DNA of 64,000 nucleotides. Source: a virus. Under the pieces are notes generated by a model. It searched no databases, was not told the DNA's origin, and saw only the letters and a program-made list of their open reading frames with translations. This document shows, piece by piece, positions 22,285 through 31,130 of the stretch (position 1 is the stretch's first letter; every line of letters starts with the position of its first letter). Made by a program: the position numbers and the translations under genes. The stretch is taken from the IMG/VR virus record IMGVR_UViG_3300036832_000548, positions 1 to 64,000 of that record; one strand, 5' to 3'.

Positions 22285-24468
22285 ATGCCTGACCAGACAG
22301 TCGAGATCAAACTAGTATTGCGGGACGAGCTGTCCAAGCAGCTTGCCCCTATTGTTGCGCAGGTCAGGCAGCTCAATCAGGCGATCGATACTACCCGCCC
22401 GCAACAGCACATGGAGCGGTTCGGCGGGGCCGTCCAGGGCGTTCGCCGCGAACTCTCCGCACTATCGCAGATCACTTTCGGCGGGTTGATCGGCGGCGGC
22501 ATTGTCGCTGGCTTAATGGCCACGGCAAAGGCGCTGGGCGACATGGCCAACCGTGGCCTCCAGCTCCGCTACAGTGCCGACGCGCTGGGCGTCACCACCG
22601 GGATGCTCAATCAATTTTCCGACGCCATGATGGGGCTCGGGAAATCGCGTGAGGCAGGTCAAGCAAGCATCGAGGCAGCAACCAAGTCGCTGCGCGAGCT
22701 ACAGATCGAAGGAGGACAGTCAAAGCTTTTCACTGAACTCGAGCGCGCCGGCGGCGAAACCGGCCAACGCCTCGCGCAAGAACTGGCGAAGGAGATCGCT
22801 GGACCGCGCGGCCTGCAGGGCGGTCTTGAGTATGCGATGCGCCGCATGGCGGGGATGCGACAGGAGTCAGCCGCCAAGTTCGCAGAAATTCTGGGGCTGG
22901 GGCCGGGGTTCGGTCGGGAGGCCGCGCGGGATTATCTGCAAGTCCTCGGGCAGCTCCCCAAGCGACTCGAACTTTCGCATCAGCAGCAGCTCGAGCTGGC
23001 AAAGGCCAATGCGAGCCTCGGCATCTCTTGGGACAATATCAAGACTACGCTGGCCGGATCGCTGCTCCCGATCTTCGCGCAGCTCACTCACACGCTCGAT
23101 CAGTTCCTGCAATCCAAGGCCGGTCAGGAATTCACCAAGCAGCTCGAATCATGGGGCCGCGAGATGAATGCCGCGCTCAAGGAGTGGCTTGAGGGCGGCG
23201 GCTTAACGCGACTGACCGAAACGCTCGGGACAGCGGTTGGCACGTTGAGGCAGGGATTTGAGGCCGCTGACAAAGTGGTCACGGCCATGGGAACGGATTG
23301 GGGGCACGTCCTAGGTGCGCTTGGGATCGCGGTGTTCGCCTCACAGTTGGCGGGCATTGCTTCTAGCCTCCGATTGATTGGAGGCATTCCCGGCATCGCC
23401 TTGATACTTGGTAGCCTCGCGCTCATCACAAAGCCAAAGATCGAGGACATCAAAGACCCGGCAAAACGTGCGCAAGCGGAAAAGGACGTAGCGGGCGGCG
23501 CAGCACAACCCGGCGACCCGTGGGCACTTTGGAATATTCTCAAGGATCTGTTGAAAGGCAACATCGATTGGAAATCGATGTTGCGCGAAGATCCGCTCCT
23601 TCCCTTTCCGGGCAGTGGGCAATCCAAGACTCCATCAGAGAAGCGCGCCGACGACGCAGCAAAAAAGAACGCGCAACAGCGCATCACCGAAGAGTTCAGA
23701 GATCTCGATTACGAACTCCAGAAGCTCAATCAATACCTCGCGCCGGGTGGACCAGAAGGCAGCGCAGGATCAAGCGGTTTCCAACTGCCTCCGTATCAGC
23801 AAAAAGATTTCACGTTCTATTATCCCGGTGCCAGCGGTGCGAAGGGAATGGAAGGACCGTTTGAAACCGCGCGAGCGGGATTGGACAAGCAATTCACTCC
23901 TAAAACACTTGATGATTTTCGGTTGGGGCTCACGCCCGCTGTTACGGTTGCTGGACCTGCGAGCAAATTGGGACAGTCGATCAACTTAGGCGATATCGAA
24001 TATCGCAGCCCGATTGATGGCAAAGTCTATCAGGTCCCTAATGTGCCGGGTTATGTGCATGATCGCGGCGGGGCATTCACAGAAGATAAACCAAACAAAC
24101 GCGACATCGCCGTTGGCGATTTTCGTGGCCTCAATCCTGTCACCGGCTTGCCATTCAATGACGCTACCGCAGAAGCGTTCAGCCGCGGGAACAAGCAATT
24201 TGCCGCCGGCACATTTCCAACAGCGTCAGGCTACGATGAAGCGGGCTTTACCGGCGAAGGCGTTGTCGGCACCGATCCGATCACGTCGCATCTCGCCACG
24301 CGCGATTCTCAATCCGTCAATGGCACCGCTACCGTCGACATAGACGTTGGCGGCATGACGCAAGCGATGCGAAATCCGAATGACCTGTTCAAGCCGCAAC
24401 CACTCGGCGGTTCAGTGCAAATGCAAAACGTGACGCGCCCAGACAACAATCCTATGAGTTTCCAGTAA
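22285..24468 (+). CDS. Tape measure protein paralogue 1
   Basis: 727 residues. N-terminal VEIKLVLRDELSKQLAP relates it to the next two genes (VEVVVRDEVTRALER, VEILVRDEATVALER). Long helical region with hydrophobic spans near 65-90 and 350-395 (FGGLIGGGIVAGLMATAKAL; GIPGIALILGSLALI), as usual for tape measures. The shared block SWDNIKTTLAGSLLPIFAQL...TLDQFLQ is present in all three paralogues. Its C-terminal 250 residues carry no recognised enzyme domain and it lacks the GFSPG end. Follows the frameshifted chaperone by 3 bases. Confidence 0.88.
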   Translation: MPDQTVEIKLVLRDELSKQLAPIVAQVRQLNQAIDTTRPQQHMERFGGAVQGVRRELSALSQITFGGLIGGGIVAGLMATAKALGDMANRGLQLRYSADALGVTTGMLNQFSDAMMGLGKSREAGQASIEAATKSLRELQIEGGQSKLFTELERAGGETGQRLAQELAKEIAGPRGLQGGLEYAMRRMAGMRQESAAKFAEILGLGPGFGREAARDYLQVLGQLPKRLELSHQQQLELAKANASLGISWDNIKTTLAGSLLPIFAQLTHTLDQFLQSKAGQEFTKQLESWGREMNAALKEWLEGGGLTRLTETLGTAVGTLRQGFEAADKVVTAMGTDWGHVLGALGIAVFASQLAGIASSLRLIGGIPGIALILGSLALITKPKIEDIKDPAKRAQAEKDVAGGAAQPGDPWALWNILKDLLKGNIDWKSMLREDPLLPFPGSGQSKTPSEKRADDAAKKNAQQRITEEFRDLDYELQKLNQYLAPGGPEGSAGSSGFQLPPYQQKDFTFYYPGASGAKGMEGPFETARAGLDKQFTPKTLDDFRLGLTPAVTVAGPASKLGQSINLGDIEYRSPIDGKVYQVPNVPGYVHDRGGAFTEDKPNKRDIAVGDFRGLNPVTGLPFNDATAEAFSRGNKQFAAGTFPTASGYDEAGFTGEGVVGTDPITSHLATRDSQSVNGTATVDIDVGGMTQAMRNPNDLFKPQPLGGSVQMQNVTRPDNNPMSFQ

Positions 24469-27366
24469 ATGGTAGCTCGCAAACCACAAACCATCGAGGT
24501 CGTCGTTCGCGACGAGGTGACGCGCGCTCTTGAGCGTGCGCGCTCGCATATGCGCCAAGTCGGTGGCGGCAAGGAAACACTGGGCGGCATAACGGGCGCG
24601 ATCAAGGGACTCGAGGGTGGCATCGAGTCAGTCGCACGCGGCATCAGCCGCGAGTTTGGCACGCTGGCCCGCATGGCGGGCGGCAGCTTGCTGGGTGCTG
24701 GTTTTGTCGCTGGCCTCAACAGGACGGCGCAGGCGCTGGGCAATGTGGCGCGGGCCGCAACGCAGCAGCACTATCTCGCTGAACAAATCGGGCTGACGAC
24801 GCAGCAGCTCGCAAATCTCACGGCTCGCGGTCGCGCGTTCGGCTTGGGTGTTGAGCAGACCACGGCTGGCATTTCGAGTCTCTCCAAAAATCTGCGCGAT
24901 CTGAAGATGCTCGGTCAGAACGCGCCCATTTATAAGTCACTCACGGAAGCGGGCGGCGGTAGTGGTCAGCGGTTTGGCGACAAGCTCATAGCAGCGGTCA
25001 GGGGACCTGGCGGCTACGACGCTGGCGTCCATACGTTTATCAAACTGATGTCGGAGACGAACGCTCAGGCGCAGAGCAAGCTCTCTGATATGTTTAATCT
25101 AGGTTCGATTGCGTTCCGCGATCTCGATTCTCTTGGTCTGGGCGATCTTCCAAAGCCGATTGTATTGTCTGATTCGGCAGCGCGCGATCTCACGCGCTCG
25201 ACGGCGCTTGCAGATCAGTCGTGGACAAATATCAAAAACACTGTCGGCGGCGCGTTGATGCCGGCGGTCGAACAGTTGGCGCGAACGCTTGACGCATTCC
25301 TGCAAGGACCTGGCGCAGGAATGCTCAAACAGTTTACAGACTGGGTTTCCAAGATCAACATCCCATGGGGAGCAATCGGCACCGCGCTGGCGAGTGCAGC
25401 CGGAATATTAAGCATGGCCTTCATCTGGGTGAAGAAGGCAATCGTGGAGGTCACTCCGATAGTCGATAAAATCGGCGGCTGGGGACCGCTTCTGCTCACG
25501 GCGGGTGCCGTGATCCAATACGGCAACGTCAACAAGGTCACGCTGAGCTTGTATGTCATCGGCGGTGCGTTGACCGTCATTGGCGAGCACGACTGGGTAC
25601 TCAAAGCACTCGCTGACGCCAGCAGATTGGCAATGGGGACGGGCAAACTGTCATCGCAGTTTGGATCGCCCTATTCGAGGAACATCGAGGACCGTCGCGG
25701 GCAGCCGTCCATACAGATGCCGCCGAATGCCAAGGCCATGCGCGGCGGCTACAACCTCATGAGCAGCACCACTGGCTCGAGCGACGACGATGACGATATC
25801 ACCAATGCGTTGAGTAATCAGCTGCAAAGCACCAGCGCGCAAGTCATGCAGCTGGCCAATATCGTGGCAACGCAGGGACTGACTCCCGATCAGCTCGGCG
25901 GCGGGACTGCAGGAGGAGGACAGATCCGCATTCCCAGCGCTGGTGGCGGCGGTGGCGGGTACACGCCGCGCCCGCGAGCTGCACCGCCGCCTTCGACACC
26001 ACGGACAACAACGCCACCGTCGACGCCACCGTCGACGCCGCCAGCACCGCCTCCATCGACGCCGCCAGTAACACCACCAACGCCATCTTCAACACCGTCG
26101 AGGCCATCCTCGACAACGCCTCCAGGGCCGACACCGGGACCAACACAGCCGCCGCCCGGAGGTACTAATAAGGGCGTGTTGCTGTTCGCGCACGGCCTTA
26201 CCGGACGCTATGCGGGGATGCACGGCAGCATCGCGCAAGTCGAAGCAGACGTTAAGCGATACGCGGCAGCGCACGGCTATAGCAGCGTTGAGTTCATTTA
26301 CGGCTCGCCCGCCGAACAAGAACGGCAAATGCTGGATCGGGTTAAGCGCGGAGGCGTCGGCGGCCTTTTGGGCTTTTCGGCTGGCGCTGGTCCTGCGCGA
26401 CGGGTCAGCAATGCGACCGGTGTGCCGGCGGTTACGACCGGAGCACCAAGAGTTCCAGGCGACGTGAGCCCCGCGAAACGTCACATGGACCAAATCCGCG
26501 TGCTGGCGGAACAGGAAGAAAGGAAACGACTACAACAAAATCCGACCGCGCAGCCACAAGTGCCAACCGCGAACCCGCAACAGCCGACCACCGGGCGGTC
26601 GGGATTGGTTTCGCCGGTCACCGGATCATTCGGTGAGAATTCGTCCAACCCATACGGCGCTGCTCGCAAGGGTGGGCGACCGCACTCCGGCGTCGATTGG
26701 CGCGCGGAGAATGGGACGCCAGCGGTTGCGATGATTGGCGGTGTCGTTACGCACGTCGGCTACGATAGAGGCGGTTACGACAACTATGCGGTGGTGAAGG
26801 GTGACGACGGCGTCTATCGTCGATATGCCTATCACGGGCGATCGCTTGTCCACAAAGGACAGCGGGTCGAGCAAAAGCAACCGCTTGGCATCATTGATCG
26901 GCGCCATCTGCATTACGAAGAAATCCACCCGAAATTGGCGAATGGCAAACCGAATCCGGTGTATGCGGAATTTGAGCGGAATGGCAACGCCAGCACCAGC
27001 TATCAACGCGGCACGTCCGATCCGTCGCAGACGCTCAATATGCCATATCGGACCAGGGTCACCGCAGGCGAACCGCTTGGCGGCCAACCTGCAACGGCAC
27101 AGCCTGCGCAAACGTCGCCAATCGTCTATTCGAACGAGGACGAGATCGAGCGGCTCAAATATAAAAAAGAATTGGACGAACAATATCCGCAGGGCGGCTA
27201 TACGCCGATTCCAAAAGGTCGCATCAGCGGCCTTGTCAATCTCCAGATCAATGTGCGCGGGCCGCGCGGCGTGAAAGTATCTGGCGAAGGTGCCGGGGTC
27301 GTAGGGCCTGCGAGCATCGACCGATCCGATCCCAGCGGCGGCATCGAAGGCTTCTCACCGGCATAA
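24469..27366 (+). CDS. Tape measure protein paralogue 2 with M23 peptidase domain
   Basis: 965 residues. Residues 1-400 align with the other two paralogues (VVVRDEVTRALERAR, the SWTNIKNTVGGALMPAVEQL block). A Gly-rich then Pro/Ser/Thr-rich linker spans about 490-560. Residues 568-660 look like an alpha/beta-hydrolase fragment (LLFAHGLTG; nucleophile elbow GFSAG near 635). Residues 715-840 are an M23 (LytM) endopeptidase with HSGVDW (about 738) and HLHYEE (about 812), which cleaves peptidoglycan cross-links. The C-terminus is DPSGGIEGFSPA. The tail tip would thus deliver a wall hydrolase with the tape measure. ATG overlaps the previous TAA by 1 base. Confidence 0.9.
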   Translation: MVARKPQTIEVVVRDEVTRALERARSHMRQVGGGKETLGGITGAIKGLEGGIESVARGISREFGTLARMAGGSLLGAGFVAGLNRTAQALGNVARAATQQHYLAEQIGLTTQQLANLTARGRAFGLGVEQTTAGISSLSKNLRDLKMLGQNAPIYKSLTEAGGGSGQRFGDKLIAAVRGPGGYDAGVHTFIKLMSETNAQAQSKLSDMFNLGSIAFRDLDSLGLGDLPKPIVLSDSAARDLTRSTALADQSWTNIKNTVGGALMPAVEQLARTLDAFLQGPGAGMLKQFTDWVSKINIPWGAIGTALASAAGILSMAFIWVKKAIVEVTPIVDKIGGWGPLLLTAGAVIQYGNVNKVTLSLYVIGGALTVIGEHDWVLKALADASRLAMGTGKLSSQFGSPYSRNIEDRRGQPSIQMPPNAKAMRGGYNLMSSTTGSSDDDDDITNALSNQLQSTSAQVMQLANIVATQGLTPDQLGGGTAGGGQIRIPSAGGGGGGYTPRPRAAPPPSTPRTTTPPSTPPSTPPAPPPSTPPVTPPTPSSTPSRPSSTTPPGPTPGPTQPPPGGTNKGVLLFAHGLTGRYAGMHGSIAQVEADVKRYAAAHGYSSVEFIYGSPAEQERQMLDRVKRGGVGGLLGFSAGAGPARRVSNATGVPAVTTGAPRVPGDVSPAKRHMDQIRVLAEQEERKRLQQNPTAQPQVPTANPQQPTTGRSGLVSPVTGSFGENSSNPYGAARKGGRPHSGVDWRAENGTPAVAMIGGVVTHVGYDRGGYDNYAVVKGDDGVYRRYAYHGRSLVHKGQRVEQKQPLGIIDRRHLHYEEIHPKLANGKPNPVYAEFERNGNASTSYQRGTSDPSQTLNMPYRTRVTAGEPLGGQPATAQPAQTSPIVYSNEDEIERLKYKKELDEQYPQGGYTPIPKGRISGLVNLQINVRGPRGVKVSGEGAGVVGPASIDRSDPSGGIEGFSPA

Positions 27367-27369
27367 AAA

Positions 27370-29883
27370 ATGGCTCAAGGCACCAGATCACCCACCGTCG
27401 AGATCCTCGTCAGGGATGAGGCTACGGTTGCGCTCGAGCGCGAGCGCGCACGCATCCGAGCGGCTGCGGCCAATCATGAGCTATTTACTGGACTCGAGTC
27501 AGCCTTCAAAGGATTCGAAGGCGCAATCCAGTCGCTGGCGCGGACGGTCAATCGTGAATTTAGAACGATATTGGGACTAACCGGCGCGGGCGGCTTTCTC
27601 GGAGCTGGCCTTGTCCTCGCCATCGACAAGACGGCACAAGCCGTCAGCGGCCTCGCGCGTTCCGCTGAGGAGAACAGATATCTAGCCGACACGCTTGGCG
27701 TGACCACCGCGCAGCTCAACAACTTGGTTGCGCGCGGTCAGGCGCTCGGCATGAGCACGGAGCAAAGCAGATCAGGCATCGAGAGCCTGCTCCGCGCGAT
27801 GCGCGATCTAAGACTGATGGGGCAGGATGCGCCGGTCTATAAGGCGCTGGTGGAGGCTGGCGGGGCGAGCGGCCAACGTGTTGGTGATCAGCTCATCGCT
27901 ATGGTGAAGGGACCGGGCGGCTACGAGGCAGGCATCCGTCAATTTGCCAAACTGCAATCGGGGATGAACCTCGATGCCCAGCGTAAATTGTCGGAAATTT
28001 TCGGCACAAGTTCACTTGCATTCCGCGATCTCTATACCGTCAAGAATATCCCTTCGATTATCGATCTTGCTGGTCCACAGGCGCGCCGTCTCAGCATCGC
28101 GATGGCGAGTCTGAATGTCTCGTTCGATAATTTGAAGACCACGCTTGCTGGCGCGGTGATGCCAGCGTTCGAAGGATTATCGCAAACACTCGACAAGTTC
28201 TTGCAGGGTCCTGGCAAGAAGATCGTTCAGCAATTCGCGGATTGGCTGTCAACGCTCAATATCCCGTGGGACAGAATCGCCAAAGGCTTGGTGGGCGCGG
28301 TCGAGGCGCTGCGAGACATTTTTGCATGGGGCAAGAAAACCGCAGAGGATCTCGAGCCGATCATCGGGAAACCCAAATTGTGGGGACCCGTATTGAAAAA
28401 GATGGCTGATCTGGTCATTCCCGGATTCGTCAATCATCTGCTGACTTTTGCCAAGGCATTGATGGCCGTTGGCCAGCATGCGGATGTGATCGCGAAGATA
28501 ACCGCAGCCGTCCGCGGCGGCGAAGCTCCCGCGCCGCCAACTGCGAAGCCATCAGCATCACCGTTGCTGCCCATGCCGACGCCGCAACAACTGCGTGGCA
28601 CTGGCCGCACGCAAGGCCAGAGTCCGTCAGCGCCGCGAGCGATGGGCCTGCTATCGACTGGTGGTGGTTATACTCCCGGTGGAGGCGAGGACCCGCAAGA
28701 TACCGATCAACTGAGCGAACAGGTACACGCGACATCGCGGCAAGTGTTGCAGCTCGCGAACTACATATCTTCGCAGGCTCTCACCACGGACGTGAGCGGT
28801 GCGGGCGGATTGGCTGGGCTGGCTGGACAAATCCGCACGGGCAGAGTTGGCCGCGCTGGCACAACAATCGGCGGCGGTGGTGGAGGCACGCGCGGCGGTG
28901 GTGGTGGCCGACGCGGCGGTGGTGGAGACAGTGGCATCCCTGACACCGGGACAAACGCAACCGGCACCACGAAAGGCGTCACGTCAGAAGGCATGGCACT
29001 GCTTGACACCATCGCGACTTGGGAAGCGGAGCCAGCTTTCAAAAACGGTCAGCGCGCTGGCTGGAATACAATGATTGGCAACGTCCGCTTCGATCCGAAT
29101 ACGGACGAGCACCCTAAAAGAGCCTATCCGTGGCTGCGCGGTTATGTTGGGGGGGCTGGTGTTTCCTATGCGTCTGGTCGCTATCAGGAAACGATCAACA
29201 CCTATTATGAGAACGTCGCGCGCAGCAAGCGATTGCACCCCGGCATGAAGGTTTCGGGCTGGTCGCCAGAGGCCCAGAACATTCGCAACTGGGACAAGGC
29301 ACAAGATATTTACGCGCGCCGTTATAGAAATCTCGGCATTCCAAGTCTGACCGGCAACTTGCAAAAAGATTTGGAAGCCAACAAAAACAACCCAGCAATG
29401 ATTGGAAGGATGGCGCGGGCACTTAGTGGTGAATGGACGACGGCCCCTGGTGGACACGAACGCTCAAAACAAACGGGCAAGAGCGAGAGCCAATATTCAA
29501 CGCAATATCTAAAAATGCTCGCGAGGACATCGCAAGATCCCGCGCTGGCCAATCAAAGCGATCCTGCCTCGCCGTCCTCATCGTCAGCATCGTCATCGCC
29601 AACAGCGCCGACATCGCCGCCTGCGCCAACGTCACCAATTGTCTGGTCGAACCTGGACGAGATCGCGCGTCTTGAGCGGGAAGCACGGGAGGCGGCAAGC
29701 CTACCAGCTGGCGGGTTCACCCCAATTCCGCGGCAAGGCGGCTCGAGCAGGATCAATCTGAACGTCAACGTGCGCGGGCGCAGTGCAAGGGTGTCGTCGG
29801 AAAGCAGCGGCGACATGGGATCGGCAACGATCAGCCGGGACAAAGACCCAAGCGGCGGCATCGAAGGCTTCTCACCGGGATAA
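27370..29883 (+). CDS. Tape measure protein paralogue 3 with lambda-R-like transglycosylase domain
   Basis: 837 residues, separated from paralogue 2 by 3 bases. Residues 1-390 match the paralogues (VEILVRDEATVALERER; SFDNLKTTLAGAVMPAFEGL). After a Gly-rich linker (about 470-525), residues 540-705 resemble lambda R-type lytic transglycosylases: LLDTIATWEAE with the likely catalytic Glu, EHPKRAYPWLRG, the diagnostic SASGRYQ-like YASGRYQETI (about 600), SPEAQN and ALSGEW. The C-terminus is DPSGGIEGFSPG. The combination implies a second, different wall-degrading activity in the tail. Confidence 0.9.
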   Translation: MAQGTRSPTVEILVRDEATVALERERARIRAAAANHELFTGLESAFKGFEGAIQSLARTVNREFRTILGLTGAGGFLGAGLVLAIDKTAQAVSGLARSAEENRYLADTLGVTTAQLNNLVARGQALGMSTEQSRSGIESLLRAMRDLRLMGQDAPVYKALVEAGGASGQRVGDQLIAMVKGPGGYEAGIRQFAKLQSGMNLDAQRKLSEIFGTSSLAFRDLYTVKNIPSIIDLAGPQARRLSIAMASLNVSFDNLKTTLAGAVMPAFEGLSQTLDKFLQGPGKKIVQQFADWLSTLNIPWDRIAKGLVGAVEALRDIFAWGKKTAEDLEPIIGKPKLWGPVLKKMADLVIPGFVNHLLTFAKALMAVGQHADVIAKITAAVRGGEAPAPPTAKPSASPLLPMPTPQQLRGTGRTQGQSPSAPRAMGLLSTGGGYTPGGGEDPQDTDQLSEQVHATSRQVLQLANYISSQALTTDVSGAGGLAGLAGQIRTGRVGRAGTTIGGGGGGTRGGGGGRRGGGGDSGIPDTGTNATGTTKGVTSEGMALLDTIATWEAEPAFKNGQRAGWNTMIGNVRFDPNTDEHPKRAYPWLRGYVGGAGVSYASGRYQETINTYYENVARSKRLHPGMKVSGWSPEAQNIRNWDKAQDIYARRYRNLGIPSLTGNLQKDLEANKNNPAMIGRMARALSGEWTTAPGGHERSKQTGKSESQYSTQYLKMLARTSQDPALANQSDPASPSSSSASSSPTAPTSPPAPTSPIVWSNLDEIARLEREAREAASLPAGGFTPIPRQGGSSRINLNVNVRGRSARVSSESSGDMGSATISRDKDPSGGIEGFSPG

Positions 29884-29900
29884 ATTGAGGCTCGACTAAC

Positions 29901-30455
29901 TTGGCTTCCATACGTGATAATCATAACGTCTGGCGCGACAATCTGGTGCCCGCCTCGTTTCGCGGCGCGGTCTTTCATGTGGAGACGAGCGCGCGATCGA
30001 GCGGACGCAGGACAGTCGTCCATGAGTATCCGAAACGGAATAACCCCTATGCCGAGGACATGGGCCGCAGCGCGATCCGCTGGCAGATCACGGGCTATTT
30101 GATCCTGCGCGACAAGGGCATTCGTGGCAACCTGCTCAGCCAGATTGGAGACATGATCAACGCGCTCGAGGCGGACGGCCCTGGCGTTTTGATTCATCCG
30201 ACGCTGGGCGAGATGCTGGTCCAGTGCGAGAGATATTCGTACAGCGACAAGCGCACGGCCGGCGGTTACATCGAGTGGGATATGCAGTTCGTGGAGGCGG
30301 GATCTGGGATATTGACTGCAGTGATCAATACTGCAGCCATGCTGGTCATGACCTCGACCGCAGCTGAGACAAGCGCAGCGACGGCAATCAAAAGCGATAC
30401 AGCTCCGCTGCAGAGCACGATCAAACCTCAACCCAGCCAAACCGTAGCGGCATGA
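29901..30455 (+). CDS. Mu gpN-like baseplate protein, N-terminal part (DNA circularisation family)
   Basis: 184 residues matching the N-terminus of Mu gpN/gp43 relatives: WRDNLVPASFRGAVFHVE, then GRRTVVHEYPKRNNPYAEDMGR and a GPGVLIHPTLGEMLVQCERYS strand. The family name is historical; gpN is a baseplate/tail protein. In Mu this is a single protein of about 490 residues; here it stops at 184 and the rest is a separate gene overlapping by ATGA. TTG start at 29901. Confidence 0.85.
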   Translation: MASIRDNHNVWRDNLVPASFRGAVFHVETSARSSGRRTVVHEYPKRNNPYAEDMGRSAIRWQITGYLILRDKGIRGNLLSQIGDMINALEADGPGVLIHPTLGEMLVQCERYSYSDKRTAGGYIEWDMQFVEAGSGILTAVINTAAMLVMTSTAAETSAATAIKSDTAPLQSTIKPQPSQTVAA

Positions 30456-31123
30456 GCACGCCATCTGAACTAGCTGAAATCAACGGCATCGTTAGTCGGA
30501 TAACTGCGAATTTGATGCGGTTTAACGGCATGCGCGGTCAGACCGGTTCTGCGTTGCGTCAAGCCTGCGGCGATCTTAATGCACGCACCAGCACCTATGT
30601 GGTTGATGGAACATTCGCCAATCGCTTGTTGAACTGCTTTCTCCTCGCAACCGTGGCCGGCATTAGTCTTGATTGGATGGACCAGGTCGTTGCTGGACTT
30701 ATTGCTGAACAGCCGACCACTCTGATGTCGACCAGTGTCGTACAGAATGCGTTGATCATGGCTATCGCGCAGGAAGGGCGGATCATTGCAGCGACAGTCT
30801 ATGTCAGTCGCGATGATGTCGATGCGACCATGCAACGGATGAATAATTGGTTCGAAACCATCAAGGACATCATCGCGGATACCATGAGCGGTCCAGGCTA
30901 CGAGGCATTCATCACGCTTACGGGATCGATCACCCGGCATCTGACAGACAGCGCGCGACCGTTGCCGCGGATACTACGCTATCAGATGCCCATGGTGATG
31001 CCGGGGTTGTTGGCCAGCCAATACATCTACGGCGACGGGAGCCGGGATGAAGAACTGGCGGCAGAAAACAAGGTCGTCCATCCCCTGTTCATGCCACTGG
31101 CATTGCGGGCCTTGAGCGCGTGA
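30452..31123 (+). CDS. Mu gpN-like baseplate protein, C-terminal part
   Basis: 223 residues. It ends in LRYQMPMVMPGLLASQYIYGDGSRDEELAAENKVVHPLFMPLAL (given here as family comparison in parts: LPxxxxxY, YGDxSRxxEL, HPxFMP), the classic C-terminal signature of the gpN/DNA circularisation family. A helical domain occupies the first 150 residues. The ATGA junction with the previous gene suggests a natural fission of gpN into two co-translated polypeptides rather than a decayed gene. Confidence 0.75.
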   Translation: MSTPSELAEINGIVSRITANLMRFNGMRGQTGSALRQACGDLNARTSTYVVDGTFANRLLNCFLLATVAGISLDWMDQVVAGLIAEQPTTLMSTSVVQNALIMAIAQEGRIIAATVYVSRDDVDATMQRMNNWFETIKDIIADTMSGPGYEAFITLTGSITRHLTDSARPLPRILRYQMPMVMPGLLASQYIYGDGSRDEELAAENKVVHPLFMPLALRALSA

Positions 31124-31130
31124 GGCAATC

